A stretch of 64,000 bases of DNA from an uncultured Clostridia bacterium (lineage in GTDB: Bacteria > Bacillota > Clostridia > Christensenellales > UBA1242). The stretch is from NCBI GenBank assembly GCA_947591785.1, contig CANQDK010000001.1:1-64000 (forward strand), in the 5' to 3' direction. Below, in pieces: positions 57,304-64,000 of this stretch; position 1 is the first letter of the stretch, and each line of letters opens with the position of its first letter. The notes below the pieces were generated by a model, which was given only the letters and a program-made list of their open reading frames with translations, was not told the DNA's origin and made no database searches. The translations under genes and the position numbers were made by a program.

Positions 57304-58395
57304 GTGGAAAATATTGGGAAAATTTATTTACAAAAAACAGAAAAGTCTAAACAGAGATTTGACGAATTAACAAATCTTATTTCAAAACCAGAAATTTTGG
57401 CTGATAATCGTGAGTGGAAAAAACTTGTGAAAGAAAGAAATTCTTTGGAAGCACTTGCTGATGCACACTCAGCTCTTGAGAAACTGGTGTTAAATCTTGA
57501 AGGCTGTGAAAATGATGTTTTAAACGAAAAAGACGATGAAATGAAAGCCATGTTTCAAGATGAAATTGCCGATTTAAAAGAAAAAATAACAGAAAAAGTT
57601 GATGAAATTAAGGTTTTATTGCTTCCAAAAGACGATAACGATGAAAATAATGCTATATTGGAAATTCGTTCTGCAGCAGGTGGAGAGGAAAGTGCTTTAT
57701 TTGCTTTGGAACTTTGCAGAATGTATTCTCATTACGCAGAAAAAAAAGGTTGGAAAGTGGAATATATTGATATGACAGAAACTGAAATCGGTGGAGTCAA
57801 GGAAGCAACTTTGATGTTGAAAGGACGTGGTGCATATCAACGTATGAAATATGAAAGTGGTGTGCATAGAGTTCAACGTGTTCCAGAAACAGAAAGTCAA
57901 GGCAGAATCCACACATCTACAGCAACAGTTGCTGTTCTTCCAGAAGTTGAAGATGTTGATTTTGAAATTTTAGATAAAGATATTAGAATTGATACATACC
58001 ATTCTGGTGGTGCAGGTGGTCAAAATGTCAACAAAGTTGAAACTGCAATAAGAATAACATATTTACCACTTAATATTGTGGTGACATGTCAAGATGAGCG
58101 TTCACAACTTAAAAACAAGGAAAAAGCATTTAATATTTTAAAAGCGAAACTTTATGATTATTATGAAGAACAAAAAATGAGTGAGTATGATGCAAACAGA
58201 AAAGCACAAGTTGGCAGAGGAAACAGAAATGAACGTATTAGAACATATAATTATCCGCAAGGCCGTGTGACAGATCATCGAACAAATTTATCATCGTATG
58301 ATTTGCCTGGGGTTTTGAATGGAAATTTAGACGAATTTATTGATGCTATGATTTTGAAAGAAAGAGAAGAACTTTTACAAAATTTTGGAGAATAA
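57304..58395 (+). CDS. prfA: Peptide chain release factor 1
   Basis: 363 aa. GGAGGQNVNKVET holds the GGQ (~238) that triggers peptidyl-tRNA hydrolysis, and HRVQRVPETESQGRIHTS holds the PxT tripeptide that reads UAA and UAG, so it is RF1 not RF2. GTG start, with GAGTGGTG upstream; ATG 57302 is out of frame. It directly follows its own modifying enzyme. Confidence 0.95.
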   Translation: MENIGKIYLQKTEKSKQRFDELTNLISKPEILADNREWKKLVKERNSLEALADAHSALEKLVLNLEGCENDVLNEKDDEMKAMFQDEIADLKEKITEKVDEIKVLLLPKDDNDENNAILEIRSAAGGEESALFALELCRMYSHYAEKKGWKVEYIDMTETEIGGVKEATLMLKGRGAYQRMKYESGVHRVQRVPETESQGRIHTSTATVAVLPEVEDVDFEILDKDIRIDTYHSGGAGGQNVNKVETAIRITYLPLNIVVTCQDERSQLKNKEKAFNILKAKLYDYYEEQKMSEYDANRKAQVGRGNRNERIRTYNYPQGRVTDHRTNLSSYDLPGVLNGNLDEFIDAMILKEREELLQNFGE

Positions 58396-58399
58396 TTAA

Positions 58400-58427
58400 A
58401 AAAAACATATCTTGCGATATGTTTTTT
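58400..58427 (+). terminator. Terminator of prmC-prfA (bidirectional)
   Basis: Perfect stem AAAAAACATATC / GATATGTTTTTT with loop TTGC, just after the prfA stop and touching the stop of the convergent gene. Confidence 0.88.
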
Positions 58428-58767
58428 AATTTTTGCCATAAGTTTTTGAAATTCCTGAAAAGAATTCGTTTTCCATTTCCTTCTTGTCTTTTTCAAATTC
58501 TCCATTGGCAGCTTTTGTAAGGGCATATAATTGTGATTCCTTAGAAAGTTTGTTTATTTCAACATAAGGGTTTCCAGGCAAAGAATATATATAGGCCATT
58601 GTTGCTTCAGTTCTTTCTTTTATAGGTGGAAAATTTGTTTTTGAAAAATTTGCTTTTACAAACATAGTAGCATTTTCTTCACTGATTAGAGAAAGAAGAA
58701 GTTGTTCGTATTGAACCTTTATTACCTCATCTCTAGTCAATTTTTTGTTTTTAAACCATTGTTCCAT
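58426..58767 (-). CDS. Small soluble protein of unknown function, 113 aa
   Basis: Start ATG 58767 with AGGAGG 6 nt upstream, inside the longer track ORF. Mainly helical, charged, no signal or membrane helix; segments such as LTRDEVIKVQYEQLLLSLISEENATMF and the Pro-containing YSLPGNPYVEINKL do not recall a family. The promoter is full consensus, so expression is probably strong. Confidence 0.75.
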   Translation of the reverse strand: MEQWFKNKKLTRDEVIKVQYEQLLLSLISEENATMFVKANFSKTNFPPIKERTEATMAYIYSLPGNPYVEINKLSKESQLYALTKAANGEFEKDKKEMENEFFSGISKTYGKN

Positions 58768-58885
58768 AATAATCCTCCTAAAAAACATTTATTTTTTTTT
58801 GCCCTTTGAATTTTGCGAGTTTTTGTTTGCATATTTTTAATATTTTTGTTTGATAATTTATTTCTATTTCAACTAAATCAATTAC

Positions 58886-58914
58886 ATTATACCATTAGAA
58901 TGTGAAGTTGTCAA
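58886..58914 (-). promoter_or_regulatory. Full-consensus promoter of the 113-aa gene
   Basis: Minus strand TTGACA, 17-bp spacer, TATAAT. It is ~120 nt before the ATG, leaving a T-rich leader of ~110 nt. Confidence 0.85.
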
Positions 58915-59046
58915 TGGCCTTAAAAGATAGATTTTTGCTTAAAAAAATGCAAAAATGCTTATTTATTTCAATATTTTTTGTGTTTTTTTTAATTTTTTGA
59001 CTTAATCAAATGATTTGTGGTGGGTGAAAAAAAATTTTTTTCGTAA

Positions 59047-59074
59047 AAAAAGTTTGCTTTTAAAGAGCAAACTC
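59047..59074 (-). terminator. Terminator of the 62-aa gene
   Basis: AGTTTGCT / AGCAAACT stem, followed on the minus strand by seven T. Confidence 0.8.
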
Positions 59075-59110
59075 CTTTTTTATAGAATTTATTAAATCGT
59101 ATTTTTTATT

Positions 59111-59299
59111 TTAGCCTAAAACATTGTTTCTAAAACAGCCACAACCTGATGTTGACACAAAATTATTATTATTATTGTTGTTTGTATTTGACAGTCCAAG
59201 CAACAATAAAAGCAAAATGTTTGTGTTTGTTGCAAGATTTGTATCATTATTTGAACTCAAAACAGAAAGTAAAAACACCCATAAAAATTCTTGTGACAT
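59111..59299 (-). CDS. Small hydrophobic Asn-rich protein, 62 aa
   Basis: MSQEFLWVFLLSVLSS opens the protein, with a second hydrophobic stretch LLLLLLGL (~28-36), then a run of seven Asn coded by repeated AAT/AAC, and a GCGC motif near the end. AAAGGAGG lies 9 nt before the ATG and a strong terminator follows, so despite the low complexity it looks like a real gene. It resembles small envelope or coat-type peptides in general character only. Confidence 0.6.
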   Translation of the reverse strand: MSQEFLWVFLLSVLSSNNDTNLATNTNILLLLLLGLSNTNNNNNNNFVSTSGCGCFRNNVLG

Positions 59300-59419
59300 T
59301 GAAAAATCCTCCTTTCAACATAAAATTACAATTTAAGTCAAAAAACAACAAAACAATTTTTGACTTATTTATCATTGGTGTTTTATTCTTCTTTTGTGTT
59401 CTGTGTTCAATTTTTATTA

Positions 59420-59442
59420 TGACATAACGAGAAAAAATGTCA
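59420..59442. promoter_or_regulatory. Possible operator before the ArsR-type gene
   Basis: Inverted arms TGACAT and ATGTCA, 11 bp apart, lie 15 nt before the regulator's start codon. Autoregulation by an ArsR-type protein through such a site is usual in the family, but the arms are short. Confidence 0.35.
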
Positions 59443-59457
59443 CAAAAGGAGATTAAA

Positions 59458-59793
59458 ATGAACAAACTTATAAGAATCTCAGAAAGAAACAAATTTGAAG
59501 TGCAAGAATTGTTGCCAAACGATTCATGTGCGAATCGACTTTCGTTATACTTTCAAAATTTTTCCGACTCAACGCGTATCAAAATTTTATCAGCCTTGTC
59601 AATTAAGGATTTGTGCGTAAATGATTTGTCAAAAATATTGGGAATAAATCAAACCACAATCTCTCATCAGTTAAAAATTTTAAAAGGACAAGATTTGATA
59701 GATTTTAAGCGAGAAGGTAAAGTTTTGATTTATCGCATAAAATCACCTTGTGTCAACGATATAATGATGTATGCTGTAAGAGAAATTCGTTAA
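59458..59793 (+). CDS. ArsR/SmtB-family transcriptional regulator
   Basis: 111 aa. One winged helix-turn-helix: SDSTRIKILSALS, LCVNDLSKILGINQTTISHQLKILKGQDLI and the wing KREGKVLIYRI. The classical ELCVCDL metal motif is represented by DLCVNDL with only one Cys, so metal sensing through that site is doubtful; two other Cys exist (near residues 24 and 98). Start ATG 59458 has AAGGAG upstream; the track start at 59437 is rejected. No transporter or metal gene lies next to it. Confidence 0.85.
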   Translation: MNKLIRISERNKFEVQELLPNDSCANRLSLYFQNFSDSTRIKILSALSIKDLCVNDLSKILGINQTTISHQLKILKGQDLIDFKREGKVLIYRIKSPCVNDIMMYAVREIR

Positions 59794-59823
59794 ATTTTGT
59801 CATTCATTCAAAATGAAAATCGC

Positions 59824-59852
59824 TTGACAAGAGTCTTTAAAAAAAGTAAAAT
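59824..59852 (+). promoter_or_regulatory. Promoter close to ATG 59863 (leaderless candidate)
   Basis: TTGACA, 17-bp spacer, TAAAAT, then only 10 nt to the queH ATG and no SD. A normal start point would leave 0-5 nt of leader. Confidence 0.7.
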
Positions 59853-59862
59853 AAAAACTGCT

Positions 59863-60414
59863 ATGAAAAATCTTTTACTTCATTCATGTTGCGGGCCTTG
59901 TTCAACAGTTGTCATTGAACGTTTGAAAGAACGTTTTAATGTCACAATTTTTTATTATAATCCAAATATAGAACCCTTTGAAGAATATGAAAGAAGAAAA
60001 ACTGAACAAAAAAAAGTTTGTGAATTTTGGGGTGTTAACATTATTGATGGCGATTATGACAACAGCAAATGGAGAGATTGTGTTTCAAGTCTTAAAGATG
60101 AACCTGAAGGTGGAGTAAGATGTGAAAAATGTTTTGTTTTTCGTCTAAAAAAGACTGCTCAAAAGGCCAAAGAACTCGGTTTTGATGTTTTTGCCACAAC
60201 ACTTTCAGTCAGTCCACATAAAAACTCAAATGTGATTAACGCTGTTGGAGAAATGATTGCAAAAGAGGAAAATATTGAGTTTTTGCAAGAAAATTTTAAA
60301 AAACAGAATGGCTATTTAAGAAGCATACAAATTTCAAAAGATTTAAACCTTTATAGGCAGAACTATTGTGGGTGTGAATTTTCTAATTGGAATTTGAAAA
60401 AGAAAGATTTATAA
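59863..60414 (+). CDS. queH: Epoxyqueuosine reductase QueH
   Basis: 183 aa. LLLHSCCGPCS at the N terminus and RCEKC (~85) are the cysteine pairs of QueH (DUF208), which carries an iron-sulfur centre and reduces epoxyqueuosine to queuosine in tRNA, replacing QueG. FATTLSVSPHKN and the terminal YCGCEF are also typical. The track start (59797) lies upstream of the promoter; ATG 59863 begins exactly at the conserved N terminus. There are no other queuosine genes in the window. Confidence 0.9.
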   Translation: MKNLLLHSCCGPCSTVVIERLKERFNVTIFYYNPNIEPFEEYERRKTEQKKVCEFWGVNIIDGDYDNSKWRDCVSSLKDEPEGGVRCEKCFVFRLKKTAQKAKELGFDVFATTLSVSPHKNSNVINAVGEMIAKEENIEFLQENFKKQNGYLRSIQISKDLNLYRQNYCGCEFSNWNLKKKDL

Positions 60415-60509
60415 ATTCTTAAAAAAACAGCAAAATTTTTGAGAAAATGAGAAATTCAAACTTTTAAATTAGAAAAATCAGACTTTGATAAATAATTTTT
60501 AGAGGGGTT

Positions 60510-61418
60510 ATGCAGGCAAATTTTAATGGTGATTTTATTAAATGTAATGATAAGAAGGTTAAAAGTGAAACAAGAAATTTGGCATGGTATCTTTTATCAC
60601 GCAGTATTCTTTACATAATCATTTTATTTTTCGCATTATTCTTCATTTGGTATACTGCTTTTATCACCACGCATAAATTTTATGCTGTTTCAGGTGTGTC
60701 AATGATGCCAACTCTAAACTCACAAATCCCCCTTGATGAAATGGATTTAGAATCATCAAAAGACAAGTCTTATGATGGTGTTTATGTTAATTTGGTTGCA
60801 AAACCTAAAATATATGATGTTATTGTCATCAAACTTCCAAATAAAAAGGATTCAATAATTAAGCGTTTAATGGCTGTGGAAGGTGATTTGATAACTATCG
60901 CCAAGACAACTAATGGAGAGGGGCAAGATTGTTTAAGATTCTATCGCATTCCAAAAGGACAAAATCTGAGTGATGCTCAGGCGGAAGTTGTTGAAGATGG
61001 AACTTCTGGTTCTTATTCAATTTTAGAGCCAGATTCACTATGGACACATCAAAGCCAAGAATTGATAAGGCCACTAGTGTCCGAGCTTAAAATTGAAAAA
61101 AATGGAAAATCTTACAGCCATCAATATGAATACAACTTTTATGAGACTTTTTTAAAGAATTACACGCAAGAATCAAGTGAATTCTATGTTTCAGATAATG
61201 GGCTTTTGTATGTTAAAGTTCCTCAGGGCAAATTCTTTTATATGGGTGATAATCGTGCTCATAGTTCTGATGCAAGAGAAACTGACAAGGGTTTTGGAAA
61301 TAACAATTATATTGTTGGAAAAGTTGAATCTTTTGTGTTTAATTACAATTTTGCAAATAGATTGTGGGAAGTTGTGAAATATTATTTCAAAGAAATTGAT
61401 AAATTTTTTGCAAGATAG
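60510..61418 (+). CDS. Signal peptidase I with a large insertion
   Basis: 302 aa. One N-terminal membrane helix (ILYIIILFFALFFIWYTAF, ~33-51), catalytic Ser64 in SGVSMMPTL, general base Lys118 in SIIKRLMAVEGD, and GDNRAHSSDAR. Between the Lys region and the GDN box lies an insertion of ~80 residues (~130-230) not found in typical Firmicutes enzymes (~180 aa). It removes signal peptides from SecA-exported proteins. GAGGGG lies very close to the ATG. Confidence 0.92.
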   Translation: MQANFNGDFIKCNDKKVKSETRNLAWYLLSRSILYIIILFFALFFIWYTAFITTHKFYAVSGVSMMPTLNSQIPLDEMDLESSKDKSYDGVYVNLVAKPKIYDVIVIKLPNKKDSIIKRLMAVEGDLITIAKTTNGEGQDCLRFYRIPKGQNLSDAQAEVVEDGTSGSYSILEPDSLWTHQSQELIRPLVSELKIEKNGKSYSHQYEYNFYETFLKNYTQESSEFYVSDNGLLYVKVPQGKFFYMGDNRAHSSDARETDKGFGNNNYIVGKVESFVFNYNFANRLWEVVKYYFKEIDKFFAR

Positions 61419-61452
61419 TTAAAATTGTTTGGAATTTTTAATTGAATATGTT

Positions 61453-61468
61453 ATGCTAGAAATAGCAT
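61453..61468 (+). promoter_or_regulatory. Small hairpin in the HU leader
   Basis: ATGCTA-GAAA-TAGCAT, a 6-bp stem with a stable GNRA-type loop 33 nt before the HU start codon. It may sit at the 5' end of the mRNA and stabilise it. Confidence 0.4.
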
Positions 61469-61501
61469 TAAGGTGCAAAAAAGAAAAAAGGAGAATTTGA
61501 A

Positions 61502-61777
61502 ATGAACAAAGGTGAATTCGTGAAAGCAGTTGCCGAAAAAGCAAATTGCACTCAAAAAGACGCAGGAGTTGTTTTTGATGCTGTCATCGACACAATTATT
61601 TGTGTTTTGAAAAAGGGTGAAAAGATTCAAATACCTGGATTTGGCTCTTTTGAACTTGTTAAGAAAGCAGCTTCCACAAAAATCAATCCACTCACAAAGA
61701 AACCTGTTAAGGTTGCTGCTTGCAAGGTGCCAAAATTCAAGTTTGGTAAAAGTTTCAAAGCAGTTTTCAATAACTAA
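61502..61777 (+). CDS. hup: HU-family DNA-binding protein
   Basis: 91 aa, standard length. MNKGEFVKAVAEKA, the arm region with IPGFGSFELVKKAA and NPLTKKPVKVAACKVPKFKFGK, which bends DNA. The arm carries Cys-Lys where most HU proteins have the RxGRNPxTG pattern, so it is somewhat divergent. AAAGGAG lies before the ATG. Monocistronic with its own terminator. Confidence 0.93.
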   Translation: MNKGEFVKAVAEKANCTQKDAGVVFDAVIDTIICVLKKGEKIQIPGFGSFELVKKAASTKINPLTKKPVKVAACKVPKFKFGKSFKAVFNN

Positions 61778-61797
61778 CTTTGCACTTTCTAAAAATT

Positions 61798-61827
61798 CAT
61801 CAACACTGTTGTGTTGGTGTTTTTTTA
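61798..61827 (+). terminator. Terminator after HU
   Basis: CATCAACAC / GTGTTGGTG 9-bp stem (one T-G pair) with loop TGTT and seven T. Confidence 0.9.
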
Positions 61828-61903
61828 TTAAATCTGAGATTTGAAAATTAGTTAATTCAAGAAAATAAAATATATTTCCGCTTTTTATTTAAATTTATAA
61901 AAA

Positions 61904-61931
61904 TAAAAAAACACTGGCTAAACTCCAGTGT
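61904..61931 (-). terminator. Terminator of rubrerythrin
   Basis: ACACTGG / CCAGTGT with a 7-nt loop that contains the gene's stop codon; on the minus strand a run of T follows. Confidence 0.85.
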
Positions 61932-62523
61932 CTTTCAGTTCTTTTTCAAAATCTATGATGATGTAGCCTTGTGGCATTTTGCAGAGCGGACATTCTTTCC
62001 AGCCTTCTTTTTTGATTTCTGTGTGTCCACAATTTGAGCATTTCCATTCTGTGGGATTGGAACGCTTATACATTTTGTTTGATTTGTATAAATTTGCTAG
62101 ATATTTCAAAATTTGATGATGCACACTTTCGATTTGTGCAATCATATCAAAACTTTGAGCAATATCCGCAAACCCTTCATCTCGTGCTATTCTTGCAAAA
62201 CTTGGGTAAATGTTCTCTGCTTCCGAAAGTTCAATCAAACTTTCTTCCAAAAGACTTGTGGAAAGTTCTGGTGCGTCGAAGGGATAGCCCGCTTCAATTG
62301 CTATGTTTTTGACACTTCCACCGCTATATTTTATAATATAATCGTAAACCACCTTTGCATGTGCCATTTCGTTTTTTGCGAGTGTTTTCATTGTGTCTGA
62401 AAGAAATTTTTGCTGGTTCTGTAGAGCCATTTTAGACATAAACTGATAGCGTGCACCAGCTTGACATTCAGCTGCAAACGAACGTGCCAAATTTGTTTTT
62501 GTTGTGCTTTCATCAAAATTCAT
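61918..62523 (-). CDS. Rubrerythrin
   Basis: 201 aa. An N-terminal four-helix di-iron domain with AAECQAGARYQF, KNEMAHAKVVYD, LSEAENIYPSFARIARDEGF and QIESVHHQILKYL provides the Glu/His ligands, followed by a C-terminal rubredoxin-type Fe centre WKCSNCGH...CPLCKMP. It reduces hydrogen peroxide, protecting anaerobes. AAGGAG lies before the ATG. Marks an anaerobic or microaerobic lifestyle. Confidence 0.94.
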   Translation of the reverse strand: MNFDESTTKTNLARSFAAECQAGARYQFMSKMALQNQQKFLSDTMKTLAKNEMAHAKVVYDYIIKYSGGSVKNIAIEAGYPFDAPELSTSLLEESLIELSEAENIYPSFARIARDEGFADIAQSFDMIAQIESVHHQILKYLANLYKSNKMYKRSNPTEWKCSNCGHTEIKKEGWKECPLCKMPQGYIIIDFEKELKDTGV

Positions 62524-62617
62524 AATTTCATCTCCTTGAATTTAATATTGCCAAAAATAATATCTTTAAACATTTGCTTTTTTTATTATTTTTGTTTAAA
62601 ATAAAAATAGATTTTAT

Positions 62618-62647
62618 TTGCTTTTGCTTAATTTATTAAAATATAAT
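62618..62647 (+). promoter_or_regulatory. Promoter of the CYTH-like gene
   Basis: TTGCTT, 18-bp spacer, TATAAT, 17 nt before the ATG. Confidence 0.55.
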
Positions 62648-62664
62648 TAATAGGAGAGAGTTAA

Positions 62665-63456
62665 ATGTTTCTTGGTGATAAAGGAAAGTCCAACAAGTAT
62701 GAAAACATTAGACGAAATTATGACATTATCATAGACAATGAGAAAATGACGATACAAAAACTGTCGCAAAATCTTGGATTTTATGCGGTATTGCCTATGG
62801 GGAGAACTGTTGAAACAGAAGTTGTTTATGACACAGATAAAAAGTTGTTGACAGGTTCTGGACTTATTTTGCGTAAGAAAATAAACAAACAACGCACTTA
62901 CTTTTCTTTGGTGAGAATAAGCACATTAAAAGGGATTGAAGATAGGGAAAAGAAATCTTTTCTTGGGGAATGTGAAGAAAATGACAAGCCAAGTGATTTT
63001 CCTGTTCAAGTTGCAGATGGAATAAATGAAATTTTTAATAATCTTTTCACAGTTAATGTTGTGGATATTGTAAAACACTGCACACCATACATTCAAATCG
63101 TTAATGATGCGAATAAATATAGAATTGTGAGCGGAACTGGCTATGAAGTTGAAATTGCTTTTGAAACGCTTAAAGTGACTGACCTTCGCACGAAACGAAA
63201 GGCAGAAGTAAGAAATTTTTCTATGAAAATGGAAAGTGACCCAAATTATACGCATGAAAGAGAGCATATTTTGGATATAATAGACAGAAAATGCAAGGAA
63301 TTGTTTTTTGTCAATTTAAACAGATTTGAAATCGCAGAAAAAGCAGTCTTTGTTCCAGAACCAGAGCTTGATAAAGATGGAAAACCTATTAAGAAAAAGA
63401 GTAGAAAACAAATTGAGGCGGAACTAAAAAAGAGGGAAGAGGAAGAACAGGTGTGA
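62665..63456 (+). CDS. CYTH-like (triphosphate tunnel) domain protein
   Basis: 263 aa, no signal peptide. TVETEVVYDT near residue 48 resembles the ExExK start of the CYTH fold, LRKKINKQRTYFSLVRIS a following basic strand pair, and YEVEIAFETLKVTDLR with RNFSMKMES a second acidic/basic set, as expected for the eight-stranded tunnel that binds triphosphates. The Lys-rich C terminus (KKKSRKQIEAELKK) is extra. The ExExK reading is imperfect (Val for Lys), so activity is uncertain. GGAGAG lies before the ATG. Confidence 0.6.
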   Translation: MFLGDKGKSNKYENIRRNYDIIIDNEKMTIQKLSQNLGFYAVLPMGRTVETEVVYDTDKKLLTGSGLILRKKINKQRTYFSLVRISTLKGIEDREKKSFLGECEENDKPSDFPVQVADGINEIFNNLFTVNVVDIVKHCTPYIQIVNDANKYRIVSGTGYEVEIAFETLKVTDLRTKRKAEVRNFSMKMESDPNYTHEREHILDIIDRKCKELFFVNLNRFEIAEKAVFVPEPELDKDGKPIKKKSRKQIEAELKKREEEEQV

Positions 63457-63474
63457 AGACATCTGTTTTTTTAT
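63446..63474 (+). terminator. Terminator after the CYTH-like gene
   Basis: AACAGGTGT / ACATCTGTT stem overlapping the stop codon, loop GAAG, then seven T. Confidence 0.85.
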
Positions 63475-63588
63475 AGAACTTATTTAATTTGGATTTGATT
63501 TTGAAATTAGAGCATTTTAATATGAAAATTTGAGATGTTTTTAGCTGAATAAAGTCCTTATATTCAGTCCACTTGCATAACATATAAA

Positions 63589-64000
63589 ATGAAAAAGAAA
63601 AAACTTGGTTTTTGGACAAAACTTTGTTACGGAATTGGAAATTTGGGATATGGTTCAACTGGACAAACTGTCAGCAGTTTTATTATGTTTTTTGGGACAA
63701 GTGTTCTTGGACTTTCTGGAATGGTGGTTGGAACGATTATCGCCATCACATCGCTGTGGGACGGACTCTCAGACCCCGTGATAGGCTATCTTTCTGACCG
63801 TACGCAAAGCAAAGTGTTTGGGCGAAGACTTGGGCACATGCTTTTTGCATCTTTTATGCTTGCTTTGAATAATGTCCTTTTATGGTTTTGTCCACAGGGA
63901 GCAACAACACCAATTTTAGTTGTTTGGCTTTTAGGATTTTTGCTTCTCCAAGAAACATATAACACATTTTTTGCAACTCCGTATTCCGCATTATGTATTG
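63589..64000 (+). CDS. MFS transporter, GPH sugar:cation symporter type (3' end outside window)
   Basis: Missing from the ORF track because it runs off the end. From ATG 63589 the frame stays open for 137 codons: KLGFWTKLCYGIGNLGYG, a first membrane helix, then LWDGLSDPVIGYLSDRTQS, the signature loop of the GPH (MFS_2) family of sugar/uronide:cation symporters, and two further hydrophobic segments. The substrate is unknown. No clear SD before the ATG. Confidence 0.82.
   Translation, partial: MKKKKLGFWTKLCYGIGNLGYGSTGQTVSSFIMFFGTSVLGLSGMVVGTIIAITSLWDGLSDPVIGYLSDRTQSKVFGRRLGHMLFASFMLALNNVLLWFCPQGATTPILVVWLLGFLLLQETYNTFFATPYSALCI

Noticed and set aside
59149-59427. 92-aa and 70-aa plus ORFs at 59.1-59.4 kb
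   Set aside because: Antisense to the 62-aa gene, which has the SD and terminator; their starts have none.

Overview
The window is a 64-kb piece of a very AT-rich bacterial chromosome, most likely an uncultured low-GC Firmicute of the Clostridia type. The evidence is the TTGACA-17-TATAAT promoters, strong AGGAGG ribosome sites, Firmicutes-type gene order (ychF-mrnC-rlmB-sigH, rpsF-ssb-rpsR-rpmE, prmC-prfA), a sigma-H type sigma factor, a lone Spo0A effector domain and rubrerythrin. There is no dnaA, rRNA, CRISPR array, transposase or prophage. gyrB, gyrA, ychF, rpsF-ssb-rpsR and a DnaA-box cluster at 28.2-28.4 kb together suggest an origin-proximal region.

Layout. 0-4.3 kb: a truncated SGNH hydrolase, two small accessory genes, a lone Spo0A-C protein, and seven minus-strand tRNA genes (Ser-CGA, Gln-TTG, Lys-TTT, Gln-CTG, His-GTG, Arg-TCT, Gly-TCC). 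4.7-24.7 kb, mostly plus strand: an SDR oxidoreductase, comEC-holA, an HD-domain protein, a 989-aa single-pass membrane protein of unknown function, tRNA-Leu, a secreted acidic protein (minus), an RlmD-type rRNA methyltransferase, and a translationally coupled pair encoding a 316-aa membrane-anchored protein and a 2549-aa membrane-anchored repeat protein. 24.8-48.2 kb, mostly minus strand: hisS-metG, the DnaA-box region, helD, an operon gyrB-deoxyribosyltransferase-like-MazG-like-gyrA, initiator tRNA, glnS with a galE remnant behind it, ychF-mrnC-rlmB-sigH, and an 1108-aa protein with His and Glu tracts. 48.5-64 kb, mostly plus strand: secA, sdaA, rpsF-ssb-rpsR-rpmE, a DUF1385-PrmC fusion and prfA, a small Asn-rich peptide gene, arsR-type regulator, queH, signal peptidase I, HU, rubrerythrin (minus), a CYTH-like protein, and the start of an MFS sugar symporter.

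Most genes are housekeeping: translation (three aminoacyl-tRNA synthetases, ribosomal proteins, RF1 and its methylase, rRNA and tRNA modification), replication and topology (holA, gyrase, ssb, HU), secretion (SecA, signal peptidase). The least explained content is the set of large envelope proteins: the 316-aa/2549-aa operon, the 989-aa protein and the 1108-aa protein. None has a family I can name. Three genes (14181 minus, 38590 minus, 59863 plus) have a consensus -10 box so close to the start codon that their mRNAs may be leaderless. Several ORF-track starts were moved to codons with a proper ribosome site; reasons are given in each entry.
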